NCBI GenBank assembly: GCA_018401375.1
Contig: JAGYKR010000003.1
Coordinates: 1 to 64,000 of the forward strand
Length of the DNA stretch: 64,000 nt
Direction: 5' to 3'
From: Ilumatobacteraceae bacterium
Lineage (GTDB): Bacteria; Actinomycetota; Acidimicrobiia; Acidimicrobiales; Ilumatobacteraceae
The notes beneath the pieces were generated by a model. The model made no database searches, was not told where the DNA came from, and worked only from the letters and a program-made list of their open reading frames with translations. Position numbers and translations under genes: made by a program. Of this stretch, positions 16,692 to 25,132 are shown in pieces. Each line of letters opens with the position of its first letter. Position 1 is the first letter of the stretch.

Positions 16692-18197
16692 GTGAGCCGG
16701 TTCTACGCAACGACACCCATCTATTACGTCAACGCCCAACCCCATCTCGGGCATGCCTACACCACGATCGTCGGCGACGCGCTGACCCGGTGGCACCGAC
16801 TGATTGGCGACGAGGTCAAGTATCTGACCGGCACCGATGAGCACGGCCTCAAGATTCAGCAGGCGGCCGATGCTGCCGGCCTTGATCCCCAAAGTTTCGC
16901 TGATTCCATCGCCCCAAAGTTTGCTGATGCTTGGCAACGCCTCGACATCGCCAACGACGATTTCATCCGCACCACCGAGCCTCGCCACAAGTCTGCGGTC
17001 AGCGAACTGCTGCAGCGCTGTTACGACGCCGGCGATATCGAACTCGGTGTGTACCGCGGGAAGTACTGCGTGGCCTGCGAGGAGTACTACACCGAAGAGG
17101 AACTTACCGGTGGGACCGACTGCCCGATCCATAAGCGCCCCGTAGATGACTACGAGGAGGAGAACTACTTCTTCAAATTGTCACGCTTTGAGGACCGTCT
17201 GTTGCAGCATTACGCAGATCATCCCGGGTCCATCGTCCCGGAGTTCCGGGCCAATGAGGCCTACGGACTGATCCGCAGCGGGCTGCGCGACTTCTCCGTG
17301 TCACGCACAAGCCTCACGTGGGGCATCCCGCTGCCGTGGGACCCATCTCATGTGGCCTACGTCTGGTTTGATGCGTTGACCAACTATCTGGCTGCAGTGG
17401 GTTTTGGCGATGGCACCGACTCCTACAAGGACTGGTGGCCGGTGGATTACCACCTCATCGGCAAAGACATCATCCGCCACCACTGTGTCTATTGGCCAGC
17501 GATGCTGATGTCGGCGGGCGTCGATCTCCCCAAAGGCTGGGCAGTAGGCGGATGGCTGCTCGTCGACGGCGAAAAGATGGCAAAGAGCACCGGCAACGTG
17601 GTGAACCCGCTGGATCTGATCGATGTGGTCGGCGTGGACGGGTTCCGCTATTACGTGCTGGCCGACACCCCCTATGGCCAAGACGGGGACTTCAGTTACG
17701 AAGGCCTTGTCGGGCGCTATAACTCCGACCTCGCCAACAACCTCGGCAATCTCGCCGCCCGGGTCGCCACCGTGGTGGCGAAGAAATGTGACGGTATCGG
17801 TCCCGCACCTTCGCCGGACAGTCCCCTCGCTGAGGCTGCTGCCACCACACTTGACGGGGTCACCGCCGCTTGGGACCATGTGGCCCCGCATCGCGCCCTC
17901 GACATCACTTGGCAGTTGATCCGCACCGTCAATGCGTACCTAGAAACCAATGAACCATGGAAAATGGAGTCGGGTTCTGCCGTGGATGCGGTGATGGGTG
18001 ACGCCCTCGAAGCCCTGCGATTGCTAGCGATTTTGGTAAGCCCGGCCATGCCAGCTACCGCCCAAGAGATCTGGTCCCGCATCGGGATGAGCGGGGAGAT
18101 TTCCGCTGTGCGACTCCCCGAAGCCGGCACGTGGGGCCAGTACCCGGGCGGTCAGCCCGTCATCAAAGGCGACTCCCTGTTCCCTCGGATCACCTGA
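16692..18197 (+). CDS. metG: methionyl-tRNA synthetase
   Basis: 501 residues. Class I synthetase motifs: HLGH (HIGH) in VNAQPHLGHAYTT and KMAKS (KMSKS) in DGEKMAKSTGN. The connective peptide carries a zinc knuckle-like CVAC and CPIH pair around residues 125-145. The length fits the form without a C-terminal dimerisation domain. It charges tRNA-Met. The GTG start is supported by an upstream TAGCGT. Its stop overlaps the tatD start (TGATG). Confidence 0.97.
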   Translation: MSRFYATTPIYYVNAQPHLGHAYTTIVGDALTRWHRLIGDEVKYLTGTDEHGLKIQQAADAAGLDPQSFADSIAPKFADAWQRLDIANDDFIRTTEPRHKSAVSELLQRCYDAGDIELGVYRGKYCVACEEYYTEEELTGGTDCPIHKRPVDDYEEENYFFKLSRFEDRLLQHYADHPGSIVPEFRANEAYGLIRSGLRDFSVSRTSLTWGIPLPWDPSHVAYVWFDALTNYLAAVGFGDGTDSYKDWWPVDYHLIGKDIIRHHCVYWPAMLMSAGVDLPKGWAVGGWLLVDGEKMAKSTGNVVNPLDLIDVVGVDGFRYYVLADTPYGQDGDFSYEGLVGRYNSDLANNLGNLAARVATVVAKKCDGIGPAPSPDSPLAEAAATTLDGVTAAWDHVAPHRALDITWQLIRTVNAYLETNEPWKMESGSAVDAVMGDALEALRLLAILVSPAMPATAQEIWSRIGMSGEISAVRLPEAGTWGQYPGGQPVIKGDSLFPRIT

Positions 18198-18988
18198 TGT
18201 CTGAACAGTCTCTGAGGCCGGTGATCTCGGGGTGGGTGGATACCCACTGTCACGTCCACGACCCGAAATTCACCGAAGGTGTAGGAGTCGCCGTGGCCGC
18301 AGCCCAGGCCACCGGGGTCAGCCAGATGATCAGCGTGGGTTGCGATCGCCCGACCTCTCTGGCGGCCATCTCTGCTGCAGCCGACCACCCTGCAGTGTTT
18401 GCGAGCGTTGGGCTTCACCCCCACGAGGCCACCGAGGGAATCGACACCATCGCCGATCTGGTCCACACACCCGGGATTGTGGCGATTGGTGAAGCCGGCC
18501 TCGACTACTACTACGAGCACTCGCCGCGCGAAATCCAGCGAAAGGTGTTTGCTGATCAGATCGGGATCGCTCATGATCTGGGTCTCCCGTTGATCATTCA
18601 CACCCGTGATGCGTGGGAGGAGACCTTTGAGATCCTCGATGCTGAAGGAATGCCCGAGCGGACAATTTTTCACTGTTTCACCGGCGGACCCAACGAAATG
18701 CGCGCTGCAGTGGACCGCGGCGCCTACATCAGCCTCTCCGGCATCGTCACCTTCCCTTCGGCTACTGACCTCCACGAGGCTGCCCGACAGTGCCCCACCG
18801 ATCGCCTGCTCATTGAAACCGACAGCCCCTACCTCGCTCCGGTGCCCCATCGAGGACGAAGGAACGAGCCGGCCTGGGTGATTCATGTGGGCCATCGACT
18901 CGCTGAACTCACCGACCGCGAGGCGACCGAGATCTGTGAGATCACTAGCCGCAACTCGCGCCTCGCCTTTCCCGCTTTGGTGACCTGA
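18197..18988 (+). CDS. TatD-family metal-dependent DNase
   Basis: 263 residues with all TatD landmarks: DTHCHVHDPKF (metal-binding HxH), GEAGLDYYYEHSP (Glu ligand), IHTRDAWEE and HCFTGG (His ligands) and the final Asp in IETDSPYLAP. TatD proteins are 3'-5' exonucleases in DNA repair and degradation. The metG-tatD-(secreted protein)-rsmA-ispE order is a conserved actinobacterial block. The ATG overlaps the metG stop. Confidence 0.94.
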   Translation: MSEQSLRPVISGWVDTHCHVHDPKFTEGVGVAVAAAQATGVSQMISVGCDRPTSLAAISAAADHPAVFASVGLHPHEATEGIDTIADLVHTPGIVAIGEAGLDYYYEHSPREIQRKVFADQIGIAHDLGLPLIIHTRDAWEETFEILDAEGMPERTIFHCFTGGPNEMRAAVDRGAYISLSGIVTFPSATDLHEAARQCPTDRLLIETDSPYLAPVPHRGRRNEPAWVIHVGHRLAELTDREATEICEITSRNSRLAFPALVT

Positions 18989-18990
18989 CC

Positions 18991-19599
18991 ATGAGTGCTG
19001 CTGGGACCTTGGATCGGCGTCGCTTAATGATCGCTCTGGCGATCACCCTTTTCGCCCTCCCAGCACTGTGGATCTCTCAACGCTCTGACACGGTCGGACT
19101 CGCCGCCGACGGTTCTTCAGAGGTGATCATCATCGGTGACCCAGCCCCGACCACTGATGTGCGGGATCGGCCACCCATCCCGAGCCTGCTCGGACAGCCG
19201 GGGGGCGCCTTTTTGCTGCAACCTGAACCGTTGGACCCTGATGCGGTGCTGCCTTCCACCACGACCACCACCACCACGATCCCCAATATTCCCTCCCCTG
19301 ACCAGGTAGCGGTGCTCCCCGACCCGAGCGATGTTGATCCCGACACCTTTGACCCCGAAAACGAATTGCTCGGATCTGCCACCTTTCGCAGTTGGCTGAC
19401 CCGAGAAGATCTGTGTGCGGCACGGGCGATCCCTGCGGACACGATCATCCGGGTGGTCAATCTGGACAACGGCCAATCGATGGCCTGTCGGGTGGCTTTC
19501 ATCTCACTTGGTACGCACGACGTGATCTTGGCGCGTGTCGCCTTCGCTCGGATCGCCGATCTCACCGACGCTCCGATCCCCGTGGAGATCACCTGGTGA
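18991..19599 (+). CDS. secreted protein with RlpA-like double-psi barrel region
   Basis: 202 residues. An N-terminal hydrophobic segment (LMIALAITLFALPALWISQ) would act as signal or anchor, followed by a low-complexity Pro/Thr linker with eight consecutive Thr. The C-terminal part (about residues 130-202) reads LCAARAIPADTIIRVVNLDNGQSMACRV, resembling the double-psi beta barrel of RlpA/3D-type cell-wall proteins. It sits where many actinobacteria encode an Rpf protein between tatD and rsmA, so a role in the cell wall is plausible but inferred. Confidence 0.65.
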   Translation: MSAAGTLDRRRLMIALAITLFALPALWISQRSDTVGLAADGSSEVIIIGDPAPTTDVRDRPPIPSLLGQPGGAFLLQPEPLDPDAVLPSTTTTTTTIPNIPSPDQVAVLPDPSDVDPDTFDPENELLGSATFRSWLTREDLCAARAIPADTIIRVVNLDNGQSMACRVAFISLGTHDVILARVAFARIADLTDAPIPVEITW

Positions 19600-20456
19600 C
19601 CCACTCCGGCCCGCGCATCGTCCAACTGCTGCGCGATTCACAGATGTCGCCACGACGCCAGTTCGGACAGAACTTCGTCACCGATCCCAACACGGTGCGT
19701 CGGATCGCGCATATGGCTCGGATCACCCCCGAGGATCATGTGGTGGAGATCGGGGCTGGGCTCGGATCATTGACCCTTGCGCTCGCTGAAGTGGCCGGCC
19801 CGATCGGGGTGGATATCACGGCGATTGAGGTGGACCGCGGCCTCGTCCCGATCCTTCGCGAGGTCGTGGAACAAGGTCGCGCCGCCCATCCAACCCACAC
19901 TGGCCAGGTCCGAGTCCTCGAAGCCGACGCAACCACCGTGGACTGGAATGAGGTACTGCCCGGTGATCGCACCCATGTGATGGTGGCCAACCTGCCCTAC
20001 AACATCGCCACACCGCTGATCTGCGATCTGCTCGATGAGGTACCCCAGATCACCCGGATGCTGGTCATGGTGCAACGCGAGGTAGCCCAACGCTTCGCTG
20101 CAGTTGCTGGTTCGGATCACTACGGTGCTGTCAGCGTCAAGATTGCCTTCTGGGCATCAGCCCGTTTGATGGGCGATGTCCCCGCATCGGTGTTCCATCC
20201 GCGACCCAACGTGGAATCTGCTCTCGTGGAGATCACCCGGCGGACCCCACCGGCGGCCGTAGAACCTGCGCAACTGTTCGGATTGGTCTCCACTGCATTT
20301 GGCCAGCGCCGCAAAATGTTGCGCCGCTCTCTGGCCGAACTGGTGACCTCAGAACAGTTCGCAATCGCCGGCGTCTCACCAACAGATCGCCCCGAGGATC
20401 TCGGTCTTGATGCGTGGTGTCGATTGGCCCGAGTGGTTGCTGACACAGAGCGATGA
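19596..20456 (+). CDS. rsmA: 16S rRNA dimethyladenosine transferase (KsgA)
   Basis: 286 residues from a GTG overlapping the previous stop. Motifs: SPRRQFGQNFVTD, the SAM-binding VEIGAGLGSLTLALAE and the catalytic NLPYN in VANLPYNIATPLI. It dimethylates A1518 and A1519 at the end of 16S rRNA. The 354-codon reading from 19392 overlaps the upstream gene and is not needed. The next gene, ispE, overlaps by 4 nt. Confidence 0.96.
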   Translation: MTHSGPRIVQLLRDSQMSPRRQFGQNFVTDPNTVRRIAHMARITPEDHVVEIGAGLGSLTLALAEVAGPIGVDITAIEVDRGLVPILREVVEQGRAAHPTHTGQVRVLEADATTVDWNEVLPGDRTHVMVANLPYNIATPLICDLLDEVPQITRMLVMVQREVAQRFAAVAGSDHYGAVSVKIAFWASARLMGDVPASVFHPRPNVESALVEITRRTPPAAVEPAQLFGLVSTAFGQRRKMLRRSLAELVTSEQFAIAGVSPTDRPEDLGLDAWCRLARVVADTER

Positions 20457-21208
20457 GCATCTCGATCACCGCCCCCGCCAAACTGACCACTCGACTCACG
20501 ATCACCGGTCTGCGCGCCGATGGCTTCCATCTGATCGACGCTGAAATGGTGTCCCTCGATCTGTGCGATCGAATCGAGATCATGCCCGGTCAGAGCGGGA
20601 TCGAAATCACCGGCCCCTACGCCGAGGGCGTACCCACCGATCGCAGCAATCTCGTGCACCGCGCCCTCGAGTTAGTAGGCGTTGAGGCCGGGGTCACAAT
20701 CCACAAACAGATCCCTAACGGCGGCGGGCTCGGCGGTGGTTCGAGCGACGCGGCTGCGATCCTACGCTGGGCCGGTTTCAACGATCTCGTTGAGGCTGCA
20801 CGAATCGGTGCCGATGTGGCGTACTGCCTGATCGGCGGTCGCGCCCATGTGTCAGGCATCGGAGAGGTGGTCGTGCCGATGGACCACATCGATGCCACCT
20901 ACACATTGGTCATCCCGCCGTTAGCGGTCAGCACGCCTGCGGCCTATGCGGCCTTTGATGAACTCGCCGAAGCAAATACTGACGTTCGCCAGCGGTTGAT
21001 CAACGATCTTGAGCCCGCTGCTCTCGCAGTGGAGCCACAGTTGAGATATTGGCGAGACGCCATCGGAGAAGCCTGCGGCTGCGCACCCACGCTCGCGGGC
21101 AGTGGGGCAACGTGGTTCCTCGAAGGCGATCACCGGATGGCGCTCTCACACCTCGAGGGGCAAGGCGCTGAAGTGGTTGTGGCTCAGACCATACGTAGGC
21201 CGGGCTGA
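20453..21208 (+). CDS. ispE: 4-diphosphocytidyl-2-C-methyl-D-erythritol kinase
   Basis: 251 residues of the GHMP kinase family. The ATP-binding glycine-rich loop PNGGGLGGGSSDAAAILRW, an N-terminal APAKLTTRLTITGLRADGFH and a C-terminal LAGSGATWFLEG are the three GHMP motifs in the IspE arrangement. It works in the MEP pathway for isoprenoid precursors. It is at the short end for the family (usually 280-310). ATGA overlap with rsmA. Confidence 0.94.
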   Translation: MSISITAPAKLTTRLTITGLRADGFHLIDAEMVSLDLCDRIEIMPGQSGIEITGPYAEGVPTDRSNLVHRALELVGVEAGVTIHKQIPNGGGLGGGSSDAAAILRWAGFNDLVEAARIGADVAYCLIGGRAHVSGIGEVVVPMDHIDATYTLVIPPLAVSTPAAYAAFDELAEANTDVRQRLINDLEPAALAVEPQLRYWRDAIGEACGCAPTLAGSGATWFLEGDHRMALSHLEGQGAEVVVAQTIRRPG

Positions 21209-21217
21209 GGACCGGAA

Positions 21218-21310
21218 CTACTTACGACGCTGGTGGCGCGTACGACGCAACATCTTCTTGTGCTTCTTCTTGCGCATGCGCTTGCGGCGCTTCTTGACCA
21301 GCGATCCCAT
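21218..21310 (-). CDS. ribosomal protein bS22 (AURKAIP1/COX24 type, 30 aa)
   Basis: A 30-residue very basic product on the minus strand: MGSLVKKRRKRMRKKKHKKM then LRRTRHQRRK. The KKRRKRMRKKKHKKLLRKTR pattern is the AURKAIP1/COX24 domain; in actinobacteria it is the small-subunit protein bS22. AGAGGAC lies upstream of the ATG. It is convergent with ispE and faces away from tRNA-Gln. Confidence 0.9.
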   Translation of the reverse strand: MGSLVKKRRKRMRKKKHKKMLRRTRHQRRK

Positions 21311-21356
21311 AAGTCCTCTGAGGTTAGCGCCCCATCCTCAGATCCACACCGAGCAC

Positions 21357-21404
21357 CCGGGTTGATTGCCGGGTTGATTGCCGGGTTGATTGCCGGGCCG
21401 ATTG
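21357..21404. repeat. 12-bp tandem repeat, four copies
   Basis: CCGGGTTGATTG occurs at 21357, 21369 and 21381, with a diverged fourth copy (CCGGGCCGATTG) at 21393. It lies between the start of bS22 and tRNA-Gln. No protein-coding role is evident; a promoter-proximal minisatellite or protein-binding array are both possible. Confidence 0.85.
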
Positions 21405-21458
21405 CTGGCCCTGAAAGTGTGGCAGTCCCCGGGATGGCGGTACCGTTAGGGGCGTTAT

Positions 21459-21529
21459 TCCGGGGTCGTTCAATGGTAGGACAGCGGTTTTTGGTGCCGT
21501 TTATAGGGGTTCGAGTCCTCTCCCCGGAG
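21459..21529 (+). tRNA. tRNA-Gln (anticodon TTG)
   Basis: 71 nt. The acceptor stem TCCGGGG pairs with CCCCGGA, discriminator G, T-loop GGTTCGAGTCC. The anticodon stem GCGGT/GCCGT closes the loop TTTTGGT with TTG at 21491-21493. CCA is not encoded. Its 3' end lies 2 nt before the glmU start codon, the same tRNA-Gln/glmU neighbourhood found in other actinobacteria. Confidence 0.92.
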
Positions 21530-21531
21530 CT

Positions 21532-22629
21532 GTGGTAATCAACCAGACCTCGGTCTCCGCCATCATCTTGGCCGCAGGCGAGGGCACCCGCATGAAGTCC
21601 CGGCGTCCAAAACCGCTGCATCGGATCTGTGGACGATCAATGGTGTTGCATGTGGTCCATGCCCTCGAAAAGGTGCAACCTTCCCAGACGGTGGTGGTCG
21701 TGGGCCACGAAGCTGATCGGGTCTCCCAGCAGGTGCAGGGCCAATCTCCCGACTGGGCGAATGTCCGGTTCGTGGAGCAGGTCACCCGCCGCGGCACCGG
21801 TGATGCAACCGCTGCGGCGATGTCCGTACTTACAGGCGACGATTACGAGGAGTCGATCGTGCTCGTTTTGCCCGGGGACACCCCGTTGTTACGGGCGGCG
21901 ACCTTGGCCGAACTGGTGACCACGCACATGGCCAACTCCAATGCGGCCACCATGTTGACCTCGGTGGTGGAGAACCCAGCGGGATATGGACGTGTAGTGA
22001 AATCCAAAGACGGTCGTGTGCTGCGGATCGTCGAACAAAAAGATGCATCCCCCGACGAACTGGACATCGATGTGATCAACGCTGGGATCTACGCATTCCA
22101 ACGTGATCTGCTCGGGCCGGCCCTACGTAACTTGGACACCGACAATGCCTCGGGTGAGTTCTACCTGACCGATGTGATCGGGAGCCTCGCAGCGATGGGT
22201 CATCGAATCGGGTGCATCAACGCTGACCCCGCAGAAACCCAAGGAGTAAACGACCGCTGGCAGCTCGCACTCGCCGAACGCGAGCTCAGGTCCCGGACAA
22301 ACCGGGCGTGGATGATGCGCGGGGTCACGATGCTCGATCCTCGTCAGACCTTTATTGACGTCACCGTCACCCTTGGCCAGGACGTCACGGTCTACCCCGG
22401 GACAATGTTGCACGGCAGCACGGTGATCGGAGACGGCTGTGAGCTCGGGCCCAACACCCGCTTAACCGATTGTGAAATCGGGACCGACTGCGTCATCGAC
22501 CACACCGTTGCCAATGCGGCCCGTGTCGGCGATGGGGCCGTGGTTGGGCCTTACGCTTACCTGCCGCCAGCCAGTCAAGTGATTTCGGGTCAAGTGACCG
22601 GCGCGTTCTACACTGCTCACGAAATCTGA
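21532..22629 (+). CDS. glmU: GlmU-type UDP-GlcNAc pyrophosphorylase lacking the acetyltransferase end
   Basis: 365 residues, about 90-120 shorter than bifunctional GlmU. The uridylyltransferase domain is complete: SAIILAAGEGTRMKSRRPKPLH, RRGTGDA, LVLPGDTPLL, NAGIYAF. A left-handed beta-helix begins (MLHGSTVIGDGCELGPNTRL) but the protein stops at VGPYAYLPPASQVISGQVTG plus eight residues. The region that normally carries the acetyl-transfer His, Lys and Asn residues is absent, and the LRPG Arg is replaced. It probably makes UDP-GlcNAc from GlcNAc-1-P only. The GTG start is 2 nt after tRNA-Gln. Confidence 0.9.
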   Translation: MVINQTSVSAIILAAGEGTRMKSRRPKPLHRICGRSMVLHVVHALEKVQPSQTVVVVGHEADRVSQQVQGQSPDWANVRFVEQVTRRGTGDATAAAMSVLTGDDYEESIVLVLPGDTPLLRAATLAELVTTHMANSNAATMLTSVVENPAGYGRVVKSKDGRVLRIVEQKDASPDELDIDVINAGIYAFQRDLLGPALRNLDTDNASGEFYLTDVIGSLAAMGHRIGCINADPAETQGVNDRWQLALAERELRSRTNRAWMMRGVTMLDPRQTFIDVTVTLGQDVTVYPGTMLHGSTVIGDGCELGPNTRLTDCEIGTDCVIDHTVANAARVGDGAVVGPYAYLPPASQVISGQVTGAFYTAHEI

Positions 22630-22655
22630 ACCACGGTCGGGAGCCGAGAACATCT

Positions 22656-23648
22656 ATGGAAAAAGTTACGACCAAGCGTTTGGCCCTGTATTCGGGTCGC
22701 ACCCATCCCGGCTTGGCCATTGAGGTAGCCGGCCACCTTGGGGTTGAACTCGGCCAACCCAACATCGTGGAGTTCGCCAACGGCGAGGTGCGTCCCCGGT
22801 TCGGCGAAAGCGTCCGGGGTAGCGACGTGTTCGTGATCCAGACCCACTTCGGTGTGGATGGGCGATCAATCAATGACTCGATCATGGAACAACTGATCAT
22901 GTGTGATGCCGCCAATCGGGCCTCGGCCAAACGGATCACGGCTGTCTGCCCCTTTTATGGATATGCCCGTCAGGACCGCAAAGCCGAAGGTCGTGAACCC
23001 ATCACCGCCCGTTTGGTGGCTGATCTCATGAAAGCGGCCGGGGTCAAGCGGATGATCTCGATCGACCTGCACTCCGGGCAGATCCAAGGATTCTTCGACG
23101 GCCCCGTAGACCACCTGACCTCAATGCCGGTGATCGAGGCGTACATCAGAGAACATGCTCCTCATCAGCCCGTGATCGTGTCCCCCGATGCAGGCCGGAT
23201 CAAGGTGGCACAGCGTCTTGCTCAACACCTCGGAGATCGTGATGCCAGTTTGGCATTCGTGTACAAACGCCGCCCGAAGGGGATGACAAACGTTGCCGAG
23301 GCGATGGAAGTGATCGGTGATGTGGAAGGGCGATTGTGCATCCTCACCGATGACATGATCGACACCGGCGGCACCATTGTTTCTGCGGCCGACATCCTTC
23401 TCGAGCGCGGAGCGACCGAGGTGTGGGCGATGGCCACCCATGGGGTGCTGTCCGGGCCGGCCGTGGAGCGACTCCAGAAGTCCCGTATCGCCCGAGTGGT
23501 ACTCACGAACACCCTGCCTTTGCCCGAGGAAAAAAAGATCCCCAAGATCGAGGTCATCTCGGTGGCTGGCATCATCGCTGAGGCGTTGTCGGCCGTGTTT
23601 GATGACACCAGCGTGAGCGAGATCTTCGACGGCGACAACCTCGGGTAA
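22656..23648 (+). CDS. prs: ribose-phosphate pyrophosphokinase
   Basis: 330 residues of class I PRPP synthetase: DVFVIQTHF, FYGYARQDRKAEGREPI, IDLHSGQIQGFFDGPVDHL (metal/ATP), VSPDAGRIKVAQRLA and the PRPP loop LTDDMIDTGGTI. It makes PRPP for nucleotide, His and Trp synthesis and for the salvage enzymes encoded at the right end of the window. It follows glmU by 26 nt, the conserved actinobacterial order. Confidence 0.97.
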   Translation: MEKVTTKRLALYSGRTHPGLAIEVAGHLGVELGQPNIVEFANGEVRPRFGESVRGSDVFVIQTHFGVDGRSINDSIMEQLIMCDAANRASAKRITAVCPFYGYARQDRKAEGREPITARLVADLMKAAGVKRMISIDLHSGQIQGFFDGPVDHLTSMPVIEAYIREHAPHQPVIVSPDAGRIKVAQRLAQHLGDRDASLAFVYKRRPKGMTNVAEAMEVIGDVEGRLCILTDDMIDTGGTIVSAADILLERGATEVWAMATHGVLSGPAVERLQKSRIARVVLTNTLPLPEEKKIPKIEVISVAGIIAEALSAVFDDTSVSEIFDGDNLG

Positions 23649-23723
23649 CCCGCCTCCTCACCGATCGGCAATTTCCCCGTCAATCTTCCTGTCTCACTTT
23701 CGGCCAGACATTTTGCTGGGCGT

Positions 23724-23745
23724 ATCCACCGAAGTCCCGGTGGGT
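23724..23745 (+). terminator. hairpin between prs and rplY
   Basis: Positions 23724-23731 (ATCCACCG) can pair with 23738-23745 (CGGTGGGT) around a 6-nt loop, an 8-bp stem with one G-T pair. There is no T run, so it may be an attenuator or a weak terminator in the 158-bp gap. Confidence 0.35.
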
Positions 23746-23806
23746 ATCTCAGTCGGGTCCGATAGCATCCGTTGCCGCTGTAACTCTCTATTTGAGGCTG
23801 ATTCCC

Positions 23807-24481
23807 ATGTCTGAAACCGTTCTTGTCGCCACCACTGGTCGCCCCACCGGAAGCGCTGCGTCTCGGCGCCTGCGGGCCGAAGAAATCATCCCGGCTGTGG
23901 TCTACGGCCAAGGCATGGATCCGATCACCATTTCGGTGGCCCGACGCGATCTGCGCACGGCCCTCGGCGGGTCTGCAGGTATGAACACCGTGCTGAACCT
24001 GACCATTGACGGCAAGATGTATCCGTCCATCGTCAAAGAGATTCAGCGTCATCCGGTTCGCCGCACCGTCAGTCACGTGGACTTCATCCAAGTGAACCTG
24101 ACCGAGGAGATCGTGGTTGCGGTGCCGCTTCGCCTCGAGGGCGAAGCCAAAGCGGTGCTTGCCAATAATGGCCTCGTGGACCCGTCGGTTGACTCCATTG
24201 AGTTGAGCACCACGCCACGCAATATCCCCGATGAAATCGTGATTGATATCACCGACATGACGATGGATTCCATCATCCGGCTCAGCGACATCCCCTTGCC
24301 GACCGGGGTGACCGCCGTCGGCGATCCGGACACCCCGATCGTCACCGTCCTCGCATTGCGCGCCGCCGGCGGCGCTGACGAAGGCGGAACATCCGATGAG
24401 GCCGAGGGTGCAGCACCCGCCGGGGCCTCCTCCGATGAGGTCGCCTCCGACGAAGCCGCCTCCGACGATTCAGCCGAGTGA
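23807..24481 (+). CDS. rplY: 50S ribosomal protein bL25 (CTC type)
   Basis: 224 residues. The N-terminal 5S rRNA-binding L25 domain (GRPTGSAASRRLRAEEIIPAVVYG, IQRHPVRRTVSHVDFIQV) is followed by the TL5/CTC C-terminal beta domain (VPLRLEGEA, DITDMTMDSIIRLSDIPLP) and an acidic, low-complexity tail (DEAEGAAPAGASSDEVASDE). bL25/CTC binds 5S rRNA and is stress-linked in some bacteria. ATG at 23807 is chosen because the domain begins there. Confidence 0.95.
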   Translation: MSETVLVATTGRPTGSAASRRLRAEEIIPAVVYGQGMDPITISVARRDLRTALGGSAGMNTVLNLTIDGKMYPSIVKEIQRHPVRRTVSHVDFIQVNLTEEIVVAVPLRLEGEAKAVLANNGLVDPSVDSIELSTTPRNIPDEIVIDITDMTMDSIIRLSDIPLPTGVTAVGDPDTPIVTVLALRAAGGADEGGTSDEAEGAAPAGASSDEVASDEAASDDSAE

Positions 24482-24490
24482 TCTGATCCG

Positions 24491-25108
24491 GTGCGCATGC
24501 CGGGCCGCACCAGCCTGTGTGAGTGGTTGATTGTCGGCCTCGGAAACCCAGGCCGCGAATATGAGGGCACTCGCCACAATGTGGGAGCTGACGCGATCAC
24601 GGTGCTTGCGGAGCGACACAACGAAAAGTTGCGTGCCGGACGAGATAAAGCCCTTGTGGCCGAAACCCGCATCGCCGATCACAAAGTGGTGATCGCATTT
24701 CCGATTACGTTCATGAACAACTCCGGCCAAGCGGTCGGTGCGATGTGGCGTCGCTATCGCCTCACCGACCCCCAACGCCTCATCGTGATCCACGACGAGC
24801 TGGATCTTCCGCCGGGCACCGTCAAAGTCAAACAAGGTGGCGGACTCGCCGGTCACAACGGTTTGCGCAGTATCACCGCCCACCTCCACACCCAGGATTA
24901 TCTGCGGGTTCGGATCGGTGTGGGTAAGCCTCCGAGCCGTGAACAAGGTGCGAACCACGTGCTGTCTCGCCTCGGTGCGGTGGACCGTCAGATCCTGTCC
25001 GATTCGGTGCACACCGCCGCCGATGCGGTGGTTGAGATCGTTACCAACAATGTGGACTCCGCCATGCGCACCTATAACTCGGGCCTCACCCCTGGTCCGT
25101 CGGCATAA
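24491..25108 (+). CDS. pth: peptidyl-tRNA hydrolase
   Basis: 205 residues with the Pth signature LIVGLGNPGREYEGTRHNVG (catalytic His), FMNNSG, HDELDLPPG (Asp) and GGGLAGHNGLRSI (Asn). It recycles peptidyl-tRNAs released prematurely from ribosomes. It follows rplY by 9 nt, the usual rplY-pth-mfd order. The start is a GTG. Confidence 0.96.
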   Translation: MRMPGRTSLCEWLIVGLGNPGREYEGTRHNVGADAITVLAERHNEKLRAGRDKALVAETRIADHKVVIAFPITFMNNSGQAVGAMWRRYRLTDPQRLIVIHDELDLPPGTVKVKQGGGLAGHNGLRSITAHLHTQDYLRVRIGVGKPPSREQGANHVLSRLGAVDRQILSDSVHTAADAVVEIVTNNVDSAMRTYNSGLTPGPSA

Positions 25109-25132
25109 CAGAGAGAACGTGGCACAAAGACC

